Shown: positions 1 to 7,341 of the stretch, piece by piece
How the letters are laid out: each line of letters starts with the position of its first letter
Numbering within the stretch: the first letter of the stretch is position 1
Source: an uncultured Actinomycetes bacterium
GTDB lineage: Bacteria; Actinomycetota; Actinomycetes; Nanopelagicales; Nanopelagicaceae
Length of the DNA: 16,798 nucleotides
Reading direction: 5' to 3'
Assembly: GCA_903842855.1 (NCBI GenBank)
Contig: CAIMNT010000217.1
Span: forward strand, 1 to 16,798
Translations under genes and position numbers: made by a program
Notes under the pieces: generated by a model
What the model was told of the DNA's origin: nothing
The model's database searches: none
Seen by the model: only the letters and a program-made list of their open reading frames with translations

Positions 1-552
1 ACAACAAAGAACTTCGTCACCTTGTTCACAAAGACAAACTCAGATGTATGGACAAAGGCTGCGGATAAGACATTCGCAAACACCTTCCCAGGTTCAATCA
101 ACGGTGCAGGTAACGTTGGACGTATCCAGGCTTACTCAGGTTCAACCGGAGTAGCTGCTGGTCTTAACTCAACACCATACTCAATCGGTTACGCCGAAAC
201 TTCTTATGCGACAGGCAAGCTACGCACAGCATTCCTCGGAAACGCTAACGGTGACTTCGCTGGCCCAACAGCTGCAAACACCTCAGCATTCGTTGCTGGT
301 GCAACAATTAGCTCAGCCGGTCTTTACCAGTTCAACTATGCAACAAAGGCACCAGGTGCTTATATCCTCGGTATCGTTTCATACGCACTGGTTGACACTG
401 CTAAGACAGGCGCAAACGCTGCAGCAATGACAAGCTTCTTAAAGTTTGTTGCTTCACCTGCTTGCGCGAACTCAGTCTCAAGCTATGCAGCAGAGAGCGG
501 CCCAGTTGCCGATTATGTAAATAGCTTGTTGGCAAAGCTTCCAACTAACTAA
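1..552 (+). CDS. PstS-like phosphate-type ABC substrate-binding protein, C-terminal part (5' end outside window)
   Basis: The reading frame is open from the first base and ends with TAA at 550-552, so only about the last 183 residues are present. The section reading GSTGVAAGLNSTPYSIGYAE, followed by a Tyr-Ala and a stretch ending in GNANGDFAGP, matches by eye the region of PstS phosphate-binding proteins that normally reads GxxGVxxxVxxTxGxIGYxExxYA. PstS captures phosphate outside the membrane for the PstCAB importer. The C-terminal tail (Lys-Phe-Val-Ala-Ser-Pro-Ala-Cys, then Ser/Ala-rich) is not typical of well-known PstS proteins, so another phosphate- or anion-binding relative is possible. 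No pstC follows; the gene is closed by a terminator, so it is the last gene of its unit or stands alone. Ala-, Thr- and Ser-rich composition fits an exported protein. Confidence 0.72.
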   Translation, partial: TTKNFVTLFTKTNSDVWTKAADKTFANTFPGSINGAGNVGRIQAYSGSTGVAAGLNSTPYSIGYAETSYATGKLRTAFLGNANGDFAGPTAANTSAFVAGATISSAGLYQFNYATKAPGAYILGIVSYALVDTAKTGANAAAMTSFLKFVASPACANSVSSYAAESGPVADYVNSLLAKLPTN

Positions 553-578
553 TAACGACGCTCTAAAAGCATAAAGAG

Positions 579-613
579 AACCCGGCCATCCTGAGGGGTA
601 TGGCCGGGTTTTT
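579..613 (+). terminator. rho-independent terminator of the PstS-like gene
   Basis: A perfect 10-bp stem pairs AACCCGGCCA (579-588) with TGGCCGGGTT (601-610), and one more T-A pair can close towards the 12-nt loop. The right arm runs into TTT at 611-613. It begins 27 bp after the upstream stop codon. It is the strongest intrinsic terminator in the window and separates the phosphate gene from the amino-sugar locus. Confidence 0.9.
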
Positions 614-652
614 GCATTCTCCAAAAGTAAATACATCATCAACTAAATTGAA

Positions 653-664
653 TACAATGCCTTT
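653..664 (+). promoter_or_regulatory. -10 element TACAAT for a probable leaderless transcript of the SIS gene
   Basis: TACAAT at 653-658 is followed by six bases and then ATG at 665, so transcription would start on or next to the A of the start codon. No Shine-Dalgarno sequence is seen before 665 or before the alternative ATG at 680. No convincing -35 box is visible. Leaderless mRNAs with a TANNNT box 6-7 bases before the start codon are common in actinobacteria. Confidence 0.6.
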
Positions 665-1687
665 ATGCCTGGCGAAATAATGCGGAGTGAAATTTCTGAA
701 ATCCCTGATATTTTCACAAAACTTTTGGAAGATCATTCGACCTTTGAACAAGTTGGCAATTATCTGCGGTCGAAGAGCATTCATTCAGTGCTGATTTTGG
801 CGCGGGGGACATCCGATAATGCCGCCCATTTCCTTAAATATCTGATCGAGACTCAAATGGGACTTCCCGTTGGACTCACCTCTCCTTCCTCGGTCACCTT
901 ATACAAATCTGAACTTCATTTTGAGGGCGTGGTGGTTTTCGCTCTTAGCCAGAGCGGGCAATCTCCGGATCTAGTTGCTTATGCGGATTCTGCAATTGGG
1001 GCAGGTGCATCCCTGATCTCCCTGACAAATGACTCAAAATCTCCACTTGCTAGGTCATCTGATCTTCATATCGACCTGCAGGCTGGCCCAGAAATCGCCG
1101 TAGCAGCGACAAAATCTTATGCGGCAGAACTTCTAGCCTCTTATCTGGTGGTCTGCGCATGGAGGGGAGTTGAGCTTGAATCCGACCAACTTGTTCAGTC
1201 GAGTTTAGGGTTGCTGAACGTAGATTTCTCTGGGGCAATTCAAGCCTGCAATATTCAAGACGAGATTGTTGTTTTGGGGCGCGGCTTCTCCTATCCAAAT
1301 GCCCGCGAAACCGCTCTAAAAATACAAGAGACCAATAAGGTTTCGGTACAGGGGCTATCGACCGCCGACTATATGCATGGACCAATATCCGCCCTCACCC
1401 CCAGAACTCAGGTCTTTTTTATGGCCCCCACGCGGATGCCACCACATTCCATGGATGAGACGGTTCAAAAAATACGAGATTTAGGTGCGAAGATTTTTTG
1501 GATCGGTGGGGGAGCGAAGGCCCTAGAAGGAGAACATTTCATCGGTGGTTCATCGATTGATAGTGAAATAGTTGCATCGATTGCCGATGCAATATTGCTT
1601 CAGCGTTTTGTCTTAGAACTTTGCTTAGCTAATGCGATGGATCCTGATAGTCCAGCGGGGTTGTCCAAGGTAACTCGCACTTATTAA
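665..1687 (+). CDS. double-SIS sugar isomerase, probable glucosamine-6-phosphate deaminase (NagB-II type)
   Basis: Predicted product of 340 aa with two SIS (sugar isomerase) domains and no glutaminase domain, i.e. it resembles only the isomerase half of GlmS. First SIS: ARGTSDNAA (46-54) and SQSGQSPD (95-102) as phosphosugar-binding loops, then AGPEIAVAATKSY (140-152), a signature of the GlmS/NagB-II/AgaS group. Second SIS: LGRGFSYPNARETALKIQET (204-223) and DYMHGP (235-240). Proteins of this type include the deaminase NagB-II (GlcN-6-P to fructose-6-P plus NH3), AgaS and fructosamine deglycases. The neighbouring nagA and murQ, and the absence of a classical nagB here, favour GlcN-6-P deaminase. 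It converges on the regulator with only 14 bp between stop codons. Start: ATG 665 is placed for a leaderless start; ATG 680 is possible and would give 335 aa. Confidence 0.8.
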   Translation: MPGEIMRSEISEIPDIFTKLLEDHSTFEQVGNYLRSKSIHSVLILARGTSDNAAHFLKYLIETQMGLPVGLTSPSSVTLYKSELHFEGVVVFALSQSGQSPDLVAYADSAIGAGASLISLTNDSKSPLARSSDLHIDLQAGPEIAVAATKSYAAELLASYLVVCAWRGVELESDQLVQSSLGLLNVDFSGAIQACNIQDEIVVLGRGFSYPNARETALKIQETNKVSVQGLSTADYMHGPISALTPRTQVFFMAPTRMPPHSMDETVQKIRDLGAKIFWIGGGAKALEGEHFIGGSSIDSEIVASIADAILLQRFVLELCLANAMDPDSPAGLSKVTRTY

Positions 1688-1701
1688 AAAGTATCTATTT
1701 A

Positions 1702-2664
1702 CTAGCGACTTCGAGACTTGGAGGCGGGTCGCAAATAATTGATGTCACTCGTGTTAATTTTCTTTCCAGTGCGACTTCCCACCGCTTGTCTTGAATCATC
1801 AAGTGCAACCTTCGTGCTAGCCCAATTCTTTTGAGCCAGGGAGACGCACAAGCAATCAACTACGGTGAGTTGGGCAATACGACTGGCCGTAGCTCCTGAA
1901 CGAAATGTCGTTTCGCGAGCGGAGGTTAACAGCACAAGGTGAGCCAGGGATGTAGCAGGATTGCGATTTGAGTTGGTGATCAAAATAATTTTGACGCCGC
2001 GAGATTTGAACTCATTCATCACTTCAATAACATCGATAGTAGTTCCGCTGTGACTTATGGCTACCAAGGCATCACCACGTTTAAGAAGTGAGACCGATGT
2101 TAATGCAGTGTGGGCATCATGCCAAGCGATCGCGTTCTTACCTAGGCGATTGAGTTTCAGTTGTAAATCCATGGCGACAAATCCACTCGAGCCAACCCCA
2201 AAAATTCCAATGGTTTTTGATTTGCTCCACGTATCCACAACTCGATTGAATACCGGAATATCAAGTTTCTCAGCGGTGGCTTGAATCGCGAGGGCATCTG
2301 CATTGGCAATTTTCCTAATGACTTCTGAAGCTGAGTCGCCAAGAGTTATGCCGCCATCTAAACCTGAAGGTTGAACTCCCTTGGACTGCATCCGGCTAAT
2401 TTCACTGATTAAAGCCATTCGGAACTCTGGATAACCTTTGTAGCCCATTGTTTTAGCGAATCGCACGACTGAAGCCACCGAAGTTTCACTAACATCTGCG
2501 AGTTGAGAGATATTCATAGCCGCTGCAGATTCTGGGTCATCAATAATTACATCTGCAATTGAGATCTCGCTGGCGCGGAAAGCGTTATAGGCATTGCGGA
2601 TATCACCCAGTACATCTTGATACTTTGATCCCACGACTTTCATAGGAGAGGCCGGCTTTGCCAC
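1702..2664 (-). CDS. RpiR/MurR-like transcriptional regulator (HTH plus SIS domain)
   Basis: Predicted product of 320 aa. The N-terminal half has an RpiR-type helix-turn-helix around residues 51-75 (NISQLADVSETSVASVVRFA, continuing into a Gly-Tyr-Pro-Glu-Phe segment typical of the family). The C-terminal half is one SIS domain (about 145-275) with GIFGVGSSG (153-161) and ISHSGTT (203-209), which normally binds a phosphosugar effector. RpiR members such as MurR control MurNAc catabolism in response to MurNAc-6-P; with murQ immediately upstream, that role is likely. The chosen start is GTG at 2662-2664, because AGAGGAG (minus strand, 2670-2676) lies five bases upstream; the internal ATG at 2641-2643 has no such site. 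It follows murQ in the same direction after an 85-bp gap with its own promoter-like sequence. Confidence 0.88.
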   Translation of the reverse strand: MAKPASPMKVVGSKYQDVLGDIRNAYNAFRASEISIADVIIDDPESAAAMNISQLADVSETSVASVVRFAKTMGYKGYPEFRMALISEISRMQSKGVQPSGLDGGITLGDSASEVIRKIANADALAIQATAEKLDIPVFNRVVDTWSKSKTIGIFGVGSSGFVAMDLQLKLNRLGKNAIAWHDAHTALTSVSLLKRGDALVAISHSGTTIDVIEVMNEFKSRGVKIILITNSNRNPATSLAHLVLLTSARETTFRSGATASRIAQLTVVDCLCVSLAQKNWASTKVALDDSRQAVGSRTGKKINTSDINYLRPASKSRSR

Positions 2665-2710
2665 ATAAACTCCTCTGTTTACAAGTGTTCAAAATTCGCT
2701 CGGGGAGTGA

Positions 2711-2739
2711 AAATTATCTCCTTAATATGGATTGGTCAA
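2711..2739 (-). promoter_or_regulatory. promoter for the RpiR-like regulator
   Basis: On the minus strand TTGACC (2734-2739) and TAATTT (2711-2716) are separated by exactly 17 bp, an excellent sigma-70-type arrangement. A start near 2704 would give a leader of about 40 nt carrying the AGAGGAG ribosome-binding site. The regulator can therefore be expressed independently of murQ even though both face the same way. Confidence 0.6.
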
Positions 2740-2749
2740 CAACCATTTA

Positions 2750-3664
2750 CTACCCGTTAATCAGAGCTTCTCGAATTCGATTAGATGATGAAGACAACCG
2801 GTCGCGAGCGGAATTCACATCTAAATCTAGTAATAGCATCAGGATTGCAACTTTCACATCAAGATTTGCAGCACTTAATGCAGCCTGCGATGCCTCCCGA
2901 GTGGCGCCAGTGGCAGATTCAATAATTCTGATTGCTCGATCATGAAGTTTCTCATTTGTGATTTGCAGATCAACCATCAAATTTCCAAAGGTCTTTCCCA
3001 ATTGGATCATGGTCGCAGTTGAAATCATATTTAAGACGAGTTTCTGCGCGGTGCCGGATTTAAGTCGAGTCGAACCAGCCAAAAGTTCTGGGCCAGTGTC
3101 AATTTCAATTGCATGATCAACACCTATAGAAATTTCCGAGTTGGGATTGCAGGTGAGGCTAATTGTTAAAGCACCCACCTGCATCGCATATTCTAAACCG
3201 CCTTGGACGTATGGGGTCCGTCCGCTGGCGGCTATACCGACTACAACATCTTTGCGCTCTAATCTGATGCTCTTTAATTGAACTCTTGCGGCTTCAGTAT
3301 CATCTTCTGCTCCCTCAACGGGAAAGCGCAGGGCCCTATCTCCACCTGCGATAAATGCGATCACTTCATCCGGCGAGACAGAAAATGTTGGCCCACATTC
3401 GGCAGCATCTAAAACGCCGAGTCTTCCTGAAGTTCCGGCGCCTAGATAGATGAGCCGTCCTCCCGCTTTCATATGTTCAGTAATTCCAATGATTGCTCTC
3501 TCAATAACAGGAAGAACCCTTGCGACCGCTCTAGGAACTTCTGCGTCGCTTTCATTCATCGCATGCAGCAACTCCCCGACAGACATCAAATCAATCAGTC
3601 GATATTTCGAATCGACTAACTCAGTGCGGAGTTCGCCTAAGCGATTTTCGGATATATCCTTCAT
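2750..3664 (-). CDS. murQ: N-acetylmuramic acid 6-phosphate etherase
   Basis: The SIS-family lyase cleaves the lactyl ether of MurNAc-6-P, giving GlcNAc-6-P and D-lactate in the cytoplasm. The hallmark section LIYLGAGTSGRLGVLDAAEC followed by Gly-Pro-Thr (71-93) is present. Glu89 and Glu120 (in GAEDD) sit at a constant +6 offset from the two catalytic glutamates of E. coli MurQ (Glu83, Glu114). The N-terminus is less like the family, lacking the usual TExRNPxT segment. Start: ATG at 3662-3664 is preferred over the ATG at 3698-3700 because AAGGAG lies four bases upstream (minus strand, 3669-3674); this gives 304 aa, close to the usual size of about 300. It is transcribed away from the importer operon and towards the regulator. 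Confidence 0.94.
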   Translation of the reverse strand: MKDISENRLGELRTELVDSKYRLIDLMSVGELLHAMNESDAEVPRAVARVLPVIERAIIGITEHMKAGGRLIYLGAGTSGRLGVLDAAECGPTFSVSPDEVIAFIAGGDRALRFPVEGAEDDTEAARVQLKSIRLERKDVVVGIAASGRTPYVQGGLEYAMQVGALTISLTCNPNSEISIGVDHAIEIDTGPELLAGSTRLKSGTAQKLVLNMISTATMIQLGKTFGNLMVDLQITNEKLHDRAIRIIESATGATREASQAALSAANLDVKVAILMLLLDLDVNSARDRLSSSSNRIREALING

Positions 3665-3779
3665 TGGGCTCCTTGTTATTGTTCGAAGACTAAACCTCAA
3701 AACTCGCCTTCGGCAACCATGGACGACTTTCTCGGAAGGTCTTCGGCCGCAATTATCTCAAATTCTTTCCGCGATTTCC

Positions 3780-3808
3780 TTGACAAGCCCTAAGGAACTG
3801 GCAATACT
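3780..3808 (+). promoter_or_regulatory. promoter of the ABC importer operon
   Basis: Consensus TTGACA (3780-3785) is followed after 17 bp by AATACT (3803-3808, 4/6 match to TATAAT). A start near 3815 gives a leader of about 84 nt before the binding-protein gene. It lies in the 234-bp divergent spacer between murQ and the importer (3665-3898), the longest gene-free stretch in the window. Confidence 0.62.
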
Positions 3809-3820
3809 TTTCAACGATCA

Positions 3821-3846
3821 GTGAAAAATCTGAAAAATTTTTCCAC
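3821..3846 (+). promoter_or_regulatory. candidate operator: A/T palindrome plus direct repeat just downstream of the importer promoter
   Basis: A perfect 12-bp palindrome GAAAAATTTTTC occupies 3832-3843, and TGAAAAAT is repeated at 3822-3829 and 3831-3838. The whole element begins with GTG and ends with CAC. It covers roughly +6 to +30 of the predicted transcript, a usual place for a repressor. The RpiR-like regulator is the natural candidate ligand, by context only. Confidence 0.4.
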
Positions 3847-3857
3847 AATGGTCCCCC

Positions 3858-3872
3858 TGAGAATCCGTCTCA
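3858..3872 (+). repeat. short inverted repeat in the importer leader
   Basis: TGAGA (3858-3862) and TCTCA (3868-3872) form a perfect 5-bp inverted repeat around a 5-nt loop, about ten bases before the AAGGAG at 3883-3888. It could be part of an operator or a small RNA hairpin; it is short enough to be chance. Confidence 0.3.
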
Positions 3873-3898
3873 TGGGATGAATAAGGAGTCCAAATAGG

Positions 3899-5446
3899 AT
3901 GAAAACTTTAATGACCCGCCAGCGGTCAAAGTCCTTCGCTTTGGTCCTCGCAGCGAGCCTAACTGCATTCAGTGTTGCCAATGTGGGAACGGTTGCTCGA
4001 GCTGATAGCAAATCGAATACGGTCAATGTGGGAATAAGCGCCGATATTGACAAGCTTGATCCACATTTGTCCACCAATCTGTCAACGGTTCGCGTACTAG
4101 GACTCGTTTACTCTGAACTCGTTGAGACGACTCCGCAATTGCAGGTAGTCCCTGGATTGGCAAAGTCTTGGTATTGGAATTCAAGTTCAACACAATTGCG
4201 CTTGTACATTCGCAAAGGTGTCACATTCCAAGATGGAACACCATTCACAGCTGCTGATGCAAAGGCTTCACTTGATCGCATCGCTAATCCAGCAACTGGA
4301 GCCGTAGCACGATCAAATATGGCTTTGGTGACATCGGTGACTGCTTCACCGGATGGCGCCATATTAACTATTAATTTCTCCGCTCCTGACGCCCCATTCT
4401 TGGCATCGCTTGATGGCCCTAACATGGCCATGCTCTCCAAGAAAGACATTGCGGCAGGTGTGATTGGCAAGAAAGTAAACGGCACTGGCCCATTCAAATT
4501 TGTTTCATGGACCCCAGGACAATCCGTTAAATTAGCAACTAACACGCATTACTTCGGAGCAGCCCCTTCAGTTTCAGGAATCAATTTCCAAATTATTCCA
4601 TCTGAATCTTCGATCTTGGCTGCCATGAATGCTGGCACGATTGATTTCGCATATGTGGGAGATCCGCTTGTTGCAAAGCAGGTTGGAAGCAATCTGACTC
4701 TGTACAAGCAATCCTCGCTTAGCTACCACGTCTTGCAACTCAATGCGACTAAGGCTCCTTTGACCAATGTCAACGTTCGTTTGGCCATCCAATGCGCCAT
4801 CGATCGCCAACAAGTTGTAAATACGGCTGCACTCGGCGAAGGAAATATCACAGGTCCTCTTACGATGCCTTCATACAAGTCAGATACCAATGCTCAACCT
4901 TGCCCAACGGCGAATATCGCTAAGGCAAAGGCTTATCTGAAAGCCGCTGGATACCCTAATGGCCTCACACTTCCTGTAATCACAGAAGGTGGCGAATATG
5001 CCTTGGCAACTCCAATTGCTGAAAGTTTGAAGGCTCAACTTGCCCTAGCAGGAATCAATATGCAGATCACAGCTCTTGATGCTGCTACATATATCCCGCA
5101 ATGGCTTGCTGGTAATTTCGTGGCTGCGGTTGCAAACAATGGCGGCAAAGTAGATCCAGATACCATGTACACGCGTTACTTCACCTCAACAGGTAACCTG
5201 AACAAGGTCGCTGGATACACAACCCCTACCTTGGATGCGCTCTTCCTTCAGGGTAAGTCAACCGGAAACGTCAGCCAGCGTAAGAAGATCTATGCAAAGA
5301 TCTCTTCAGAGTTGGTTAACAATGCAGCATGGGTCTGGTTGTTCACTCCATACGATTACTACCTCTCAGCTAAGAACCTGACTGGATTCACACCAAATCC
5401 AAATGGCTCCTTGCTAGAGTTGAGAAACGTTAAGTTCTCTTCCTAA
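3899..5446 (+). CDS. family-5 (Dpp/Opp-type) ABC transporter substrate-binding protein, candidate muropeptide or peptide receptor
   Basis: Predicted product of 515 aa. It starts with a signal peptide: basic n-region MKTLMTRQRSKS, a hydrophobic core, and ARA before Asp36 as a type I cleavage site. The mature part has the SBP_bac_5 features: an early DPHLSTN segment, RKGVTFQDGTPFTAADAKAS and NGTGPFKFVSWTPG. Such proteins bind peptides, but relatives bind murein tripeptide (MppA) or anhydro-muropeptides (YepA). There is no lipobox cysteine near the N-terminus, unusual for a Gram-positive binding protein. ATG 3899 follows AAGGAG (3883-3888) with a 10-nt spacer. It is the first gene of the importer operon, directly divergent from murQ, with anmK at the far end, so a peptidoglycan-derived ligand is inferred. 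A plain oligopeptide ligand remains possible. Confidence 0.88.
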   Translation: MKTLMTRQRSKSFALVLAASLTAFSVANVGTVARADSKSNTVNVGISADIDKLDPHLSTNLSTVRVLGLVYSELVETTPQLQVVPGLAKSWYWNSSSTQLRLYIRKGVTFQDGTPFTAADAKASLDRIANPATGAVARSNMALVTSVTASPDGAILTINFSAPDAPFLASLDGPNMAMLSKKDIAAGVIGKKVNGTGPFKFVSWTPGQSVKLATNTHYFGAAPSVSGINFQIIPSESSILAAMNAGTIDFAYVGDPLVAKQVGSNLTLYKQSSLSYHVLQLNATKAPLTNVNVRLAIQCAIDRQQVVNTAALGEGNITGPLTMPSYKSDTNAQPCPTANIAKAKAYLKAAGYPNGLTLPVITEGGEYALATPIAESLKAQLALAGINMQITALDAATYIPQWLAGNFVAAVANNGGKVDPDTMYTRYFTSTGNLNKVAGYTTPTLDALFLQGKSTGNVSQRKKIYAKISSELVNNAAWVWLFTPYDYYLSAKNLTGFTPNPNGSLLELRNVKFSS

Positions 5447-5465
5447 AGTAGTCGTCCGTTAGCGT

Positions 5466-5499
5466 TGGAGCATACGGTTGGGTACAGCCGTATGCTCCA
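5466..5499 (+). promoter_or_regulatory. strong intra-operon hairpin between binding protein and permease genes
   Basis: TGGAGCATACGG (5466-5477) pairs perfectly with CCGTATGCTCCA (5488-5499). The inner bases TTG and CAG extend the stem to 15 bp with one G-U pair, leaving a GGTA tetraloop. No T-run follows (the next bases are CTAGCC), so it is not a classical terminator. It more likely protects the 3' end of the binding-protein mRNA or partly limits read-through, giving more receptor than permease. Confidence 0.7.
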
Positions 5500-5558
5500 C
5501 TAGCCTTTAAAGCGAGGTGAGTTAGATCCGCGTTCTTCATTCCAAGACGGTTTCTAAG

Positions 5559-6494
5559 TTGACCTCAGTCGTCACGACACTTTTTGGAATTTCAATTTTT
5601 GTTTTTATCGTACTTCGTTTGATTCCTGGAAATGCAATTACCTCCGCATTCGGTACTGACACAAGCGCGCTTAGCCCACAGAAGATTCATGCGCTCAAGG
5701 TTTACTACGGAATTGATCGACCAGTAGTCATTCAGTATCTGAACTGGATCAAAGGTTTTTTCACCGGCAATTTAGGCTATGCATTCCACACTGGAACTTC
5801 CGTTGCAAAACTTACTGAGAACTCTTTTCCCGTGACCCTCGAGTTGGCGCTCTTTGCCACGATAATTGGGGTTCTGCTCGGAACTCTGGTTGGAATATTC
5901 AGCGCGAGCAAACCAGGTAGTCGTAGAGATTTTTTCGGTCAGATATTTGGGTTAATCGCTCTGGCGATACCTAGTTTTGTATTAAGCACTACTTTGGTCG
6001 CCATATTCGCCGATAAATTTCACTATTTTCCAAATGGATTTGAATATGCCGCGCCGTGGAGCAATCTATGGATGAATGTGCAACAGATGATGTTTCCAAG
6101 CTTGGTTTTGGGAATAGCTGTTGCGGCTCCCGTCATGCGGACCGCTCGATCCTCATTTTTGGAGACTCAAGAGAAGGATTTTGTGCGAACCGCCATAGGT
6201 AAAGGCGTGAAACTTCGGAGGGTCAAATTTATTCATGTTCTTCGTAATTCGCTCAATCCAATTGTGACTATGTCCGGAATTCAATTTGGATATCTTCTTG
6301 GTGGTTCGGTGATTGTGGAGCAGATCTTCTCTCTGCCCGGTGTAGGACGCCAAGTTCTGCAAGGTATTTTAAAACGCGAATATTCCACGGTTCAAAGTAC
6401 GGTGATGTTGATCGCATGCTGCTTTGTCCTAATCAATACCTTCACTGACATTATCTGCAGATATGTCGATCCAAGGATCCGCGATAATGGTTAA
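5559..6494 (+). CDS. ABC transporter permease, DppB/OppB type
   Basis: Predicted product of 311 aa from the TTG at 5559, forming the first membrane subunit of the importer. It has the DppB pattern: TM1 ending in LRLIPGN (19-25), several further membrane segments, the cytoplasmic coupling (EAA) loop around 203-236 (LETQEKDFVRTAIGKGVKLR, then a loop ending HVLRNSLNPIVT), and the C-terminal EQIFSLPGVGR block (254-264). The start is uncertain. The frame is open back to a TAG at 5523-5525, and the residues encoded between (RVLHSKTVSKL) resemble the short basic N-terminus DppB proteins usually carry. GAGGTG (5514-5519) sits six bases before an ATC at 5526, whereas the TTG at 5559 has only a weak upstream site. 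The true protein may be 322 aa with an ATC start. Confidence 0.9.
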   Translation: MTSVVTTLFGISIFVFIVLRLIPGNAITSAFGTDTSALSPQKIHALKVYYGIDRPVVIQYLNWIKGFFTGNLGYAFHTGTSVAKLTENSFPVTLELALFATIIGVLLGTLVGIFSASKPGSRRDFFGQIFGLIALAIPSFVLSTTLVAIFADKFHYFPNGFEYAAPWSNLWMNVQQMMFPSLVLGIAVAAPVMRTARSSFLETQEKDFVRTAIGKGVKLRRVKFIHVLRNSLNPIVTMSGIQFGYLLGGSVIVEQIFSLPGVGRQVLQGILKREYSTVQSTVMLIACCFVLINTFTDIICRYVDPRIRDNG

Positions 6495-7341
6495 TAAATC
6501 CAAGCGTAGAACCTGGTTCTACTATTACTGGCAGAGCCTCAGTGGTCGAATTGGTTTGATTCTGCTAGCCATCTTGATTCTTGGTGTGCTCTGTTCTCTC
6601 TTTCATATCTTGCCCTATGGCCCACTATCTCAAGATCCAAATGCCATCATCAAAGGACCTTCCTGGCACCACATATTTGGAACTGACCAATTTGGCCGAG
6701 ATATATTTTCACGAGTGTTGGATGGGTTACGTAGATCTCTTTCTGTCTCCGTTGTTGCCGTGTTGCTTGCGACTTTACTTGGCCTCGCTATCGGCGTAAC
6801 AGCCGGCTATTTCGGAGGCATCCTAGACACGATTGCTGTGCGAATGAGCGATATCTTCTTTGCCTTTCCAGCAATTTTGCTCGCCTTGGCTATTGTTTCA
6901 GCACTTGGACATACATGGATTGATACGAGCTTGGCCATTGCGATTGTTTATACGCCGATCTTCGTTCGCGTCACTAGAGGTCCGGTGCTGTCTCTTAAGG
7001 AGCTGGACTACATCAAGGCAACTAAGGTTCTAGGTTATTCAACTCGTAGGATTCTCATCAAACACATCTTGCCGAATATCATGCCAATACTTCTCGTTCA
7101 AGTTGCACTCTCGCTCTCATGGGCCATTTTGACTGAATCGGGATTGAGTTTCTTGGGCCTTGGAACTCAGGCCCCCGATGCATCTTTAGGGCTAATGGTT
7201 TCCGACGCTCAGTCACTGGTCTCATTCGCATGGTGGACATTGGCTGCCCCTTCGATATTTCTAATGCTCTCCGTTGTATCGCTCAATCTTGTCGGAGATG
7301 GCCTGCGTGATTCGCTAGATCCCACTAGGAAATCAGTATGA
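6487..7341 (+). CDS. ABC transporter permease, DppC/OppC type
   Basis: Predicted product of 284 aa and second membrane subunit. It has a basic N-terminus (MVNKSKRR), TM1 at about 22-40, the DppC-specific block HIFGTDQFGRDIFSRVLDG (62-80), an EAA coupling loop around 170-200 (KELDYIKATKVLGYSTRR), and the SFLGLGTQAPDASLG block (221-235). Start: ATG 6487 is preferred over ATG 6463 because AAGGA (6473-6477) lies nine bases upstream and the N-terminus then matches family length. The gene overlaps the dppB-like stop codon by 8 bp, implying translational coupling. Its own stop overlaps the next gene by 4 bp. Confidence 0.92.
   Translation: MVNKSKRRTWFYYYWQSLSGRIGLILLAILILGVLCSLFHILPYGPLSQDPNAIIKGPSWHHIFGTDQFGRDIFSRVLDGLRRSLSVSVVAVLLATLLGLAIGVTAGYFGGILDTIAVRMSDIFFAFPAILLALAIVSALGHTWIDTSLAIAIVYTPIFVRVTRGPVLSLKELDYIKATKVLGYSTRRILIKHILPNIMPILLVQVALSLSWAILTESGLSFLGLGTQAPDASLGLMVSDAQSLVSFAWWTLAAPSIFLMLSVVSLNLVGDGLRDSLDPTRKSV

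Noticed and set aside
1050..1385. Minus-strand open frame of 111 codons within the SIS gene
   Set aside because: It is a shadow of the clearly conserved plus-strand SIS protein, with no recognisable domain.
1688..1701. Possible bidirectional terminator between the SIS gene and the regulator
   Set aside because: The 14-bp gap is A/T-rich but forms no hairpin.
3665..3700. Longer murQ start at 3698-3700
   Set aside because: It adds 12 residues without family similarity and lacks a ribosome-binding site, while ATG 3662-3664 has AAGGAG four bases upstream.
3850..3856. GGTCCCC shared with the nagA repeat at 12698-12704
   Set aside because: A single heptamer match is expected by chance in a window this size, and the importer copy lacks the inverted partner.
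5466..5499. Hairpin as an intrinsic terminator ending the operon
   Set aside because: No run of T follows, and the downstream permease and ATPase genes need transcription from the same promoter; no good promoter was seen at 5500-5558.
6463..6486. Upstream ATG for the DppC-like permease
   Set aside because: It lies deep in the preceding gene, and AAGGA at 6473-6477 is correctly placed only for ATG 6487.
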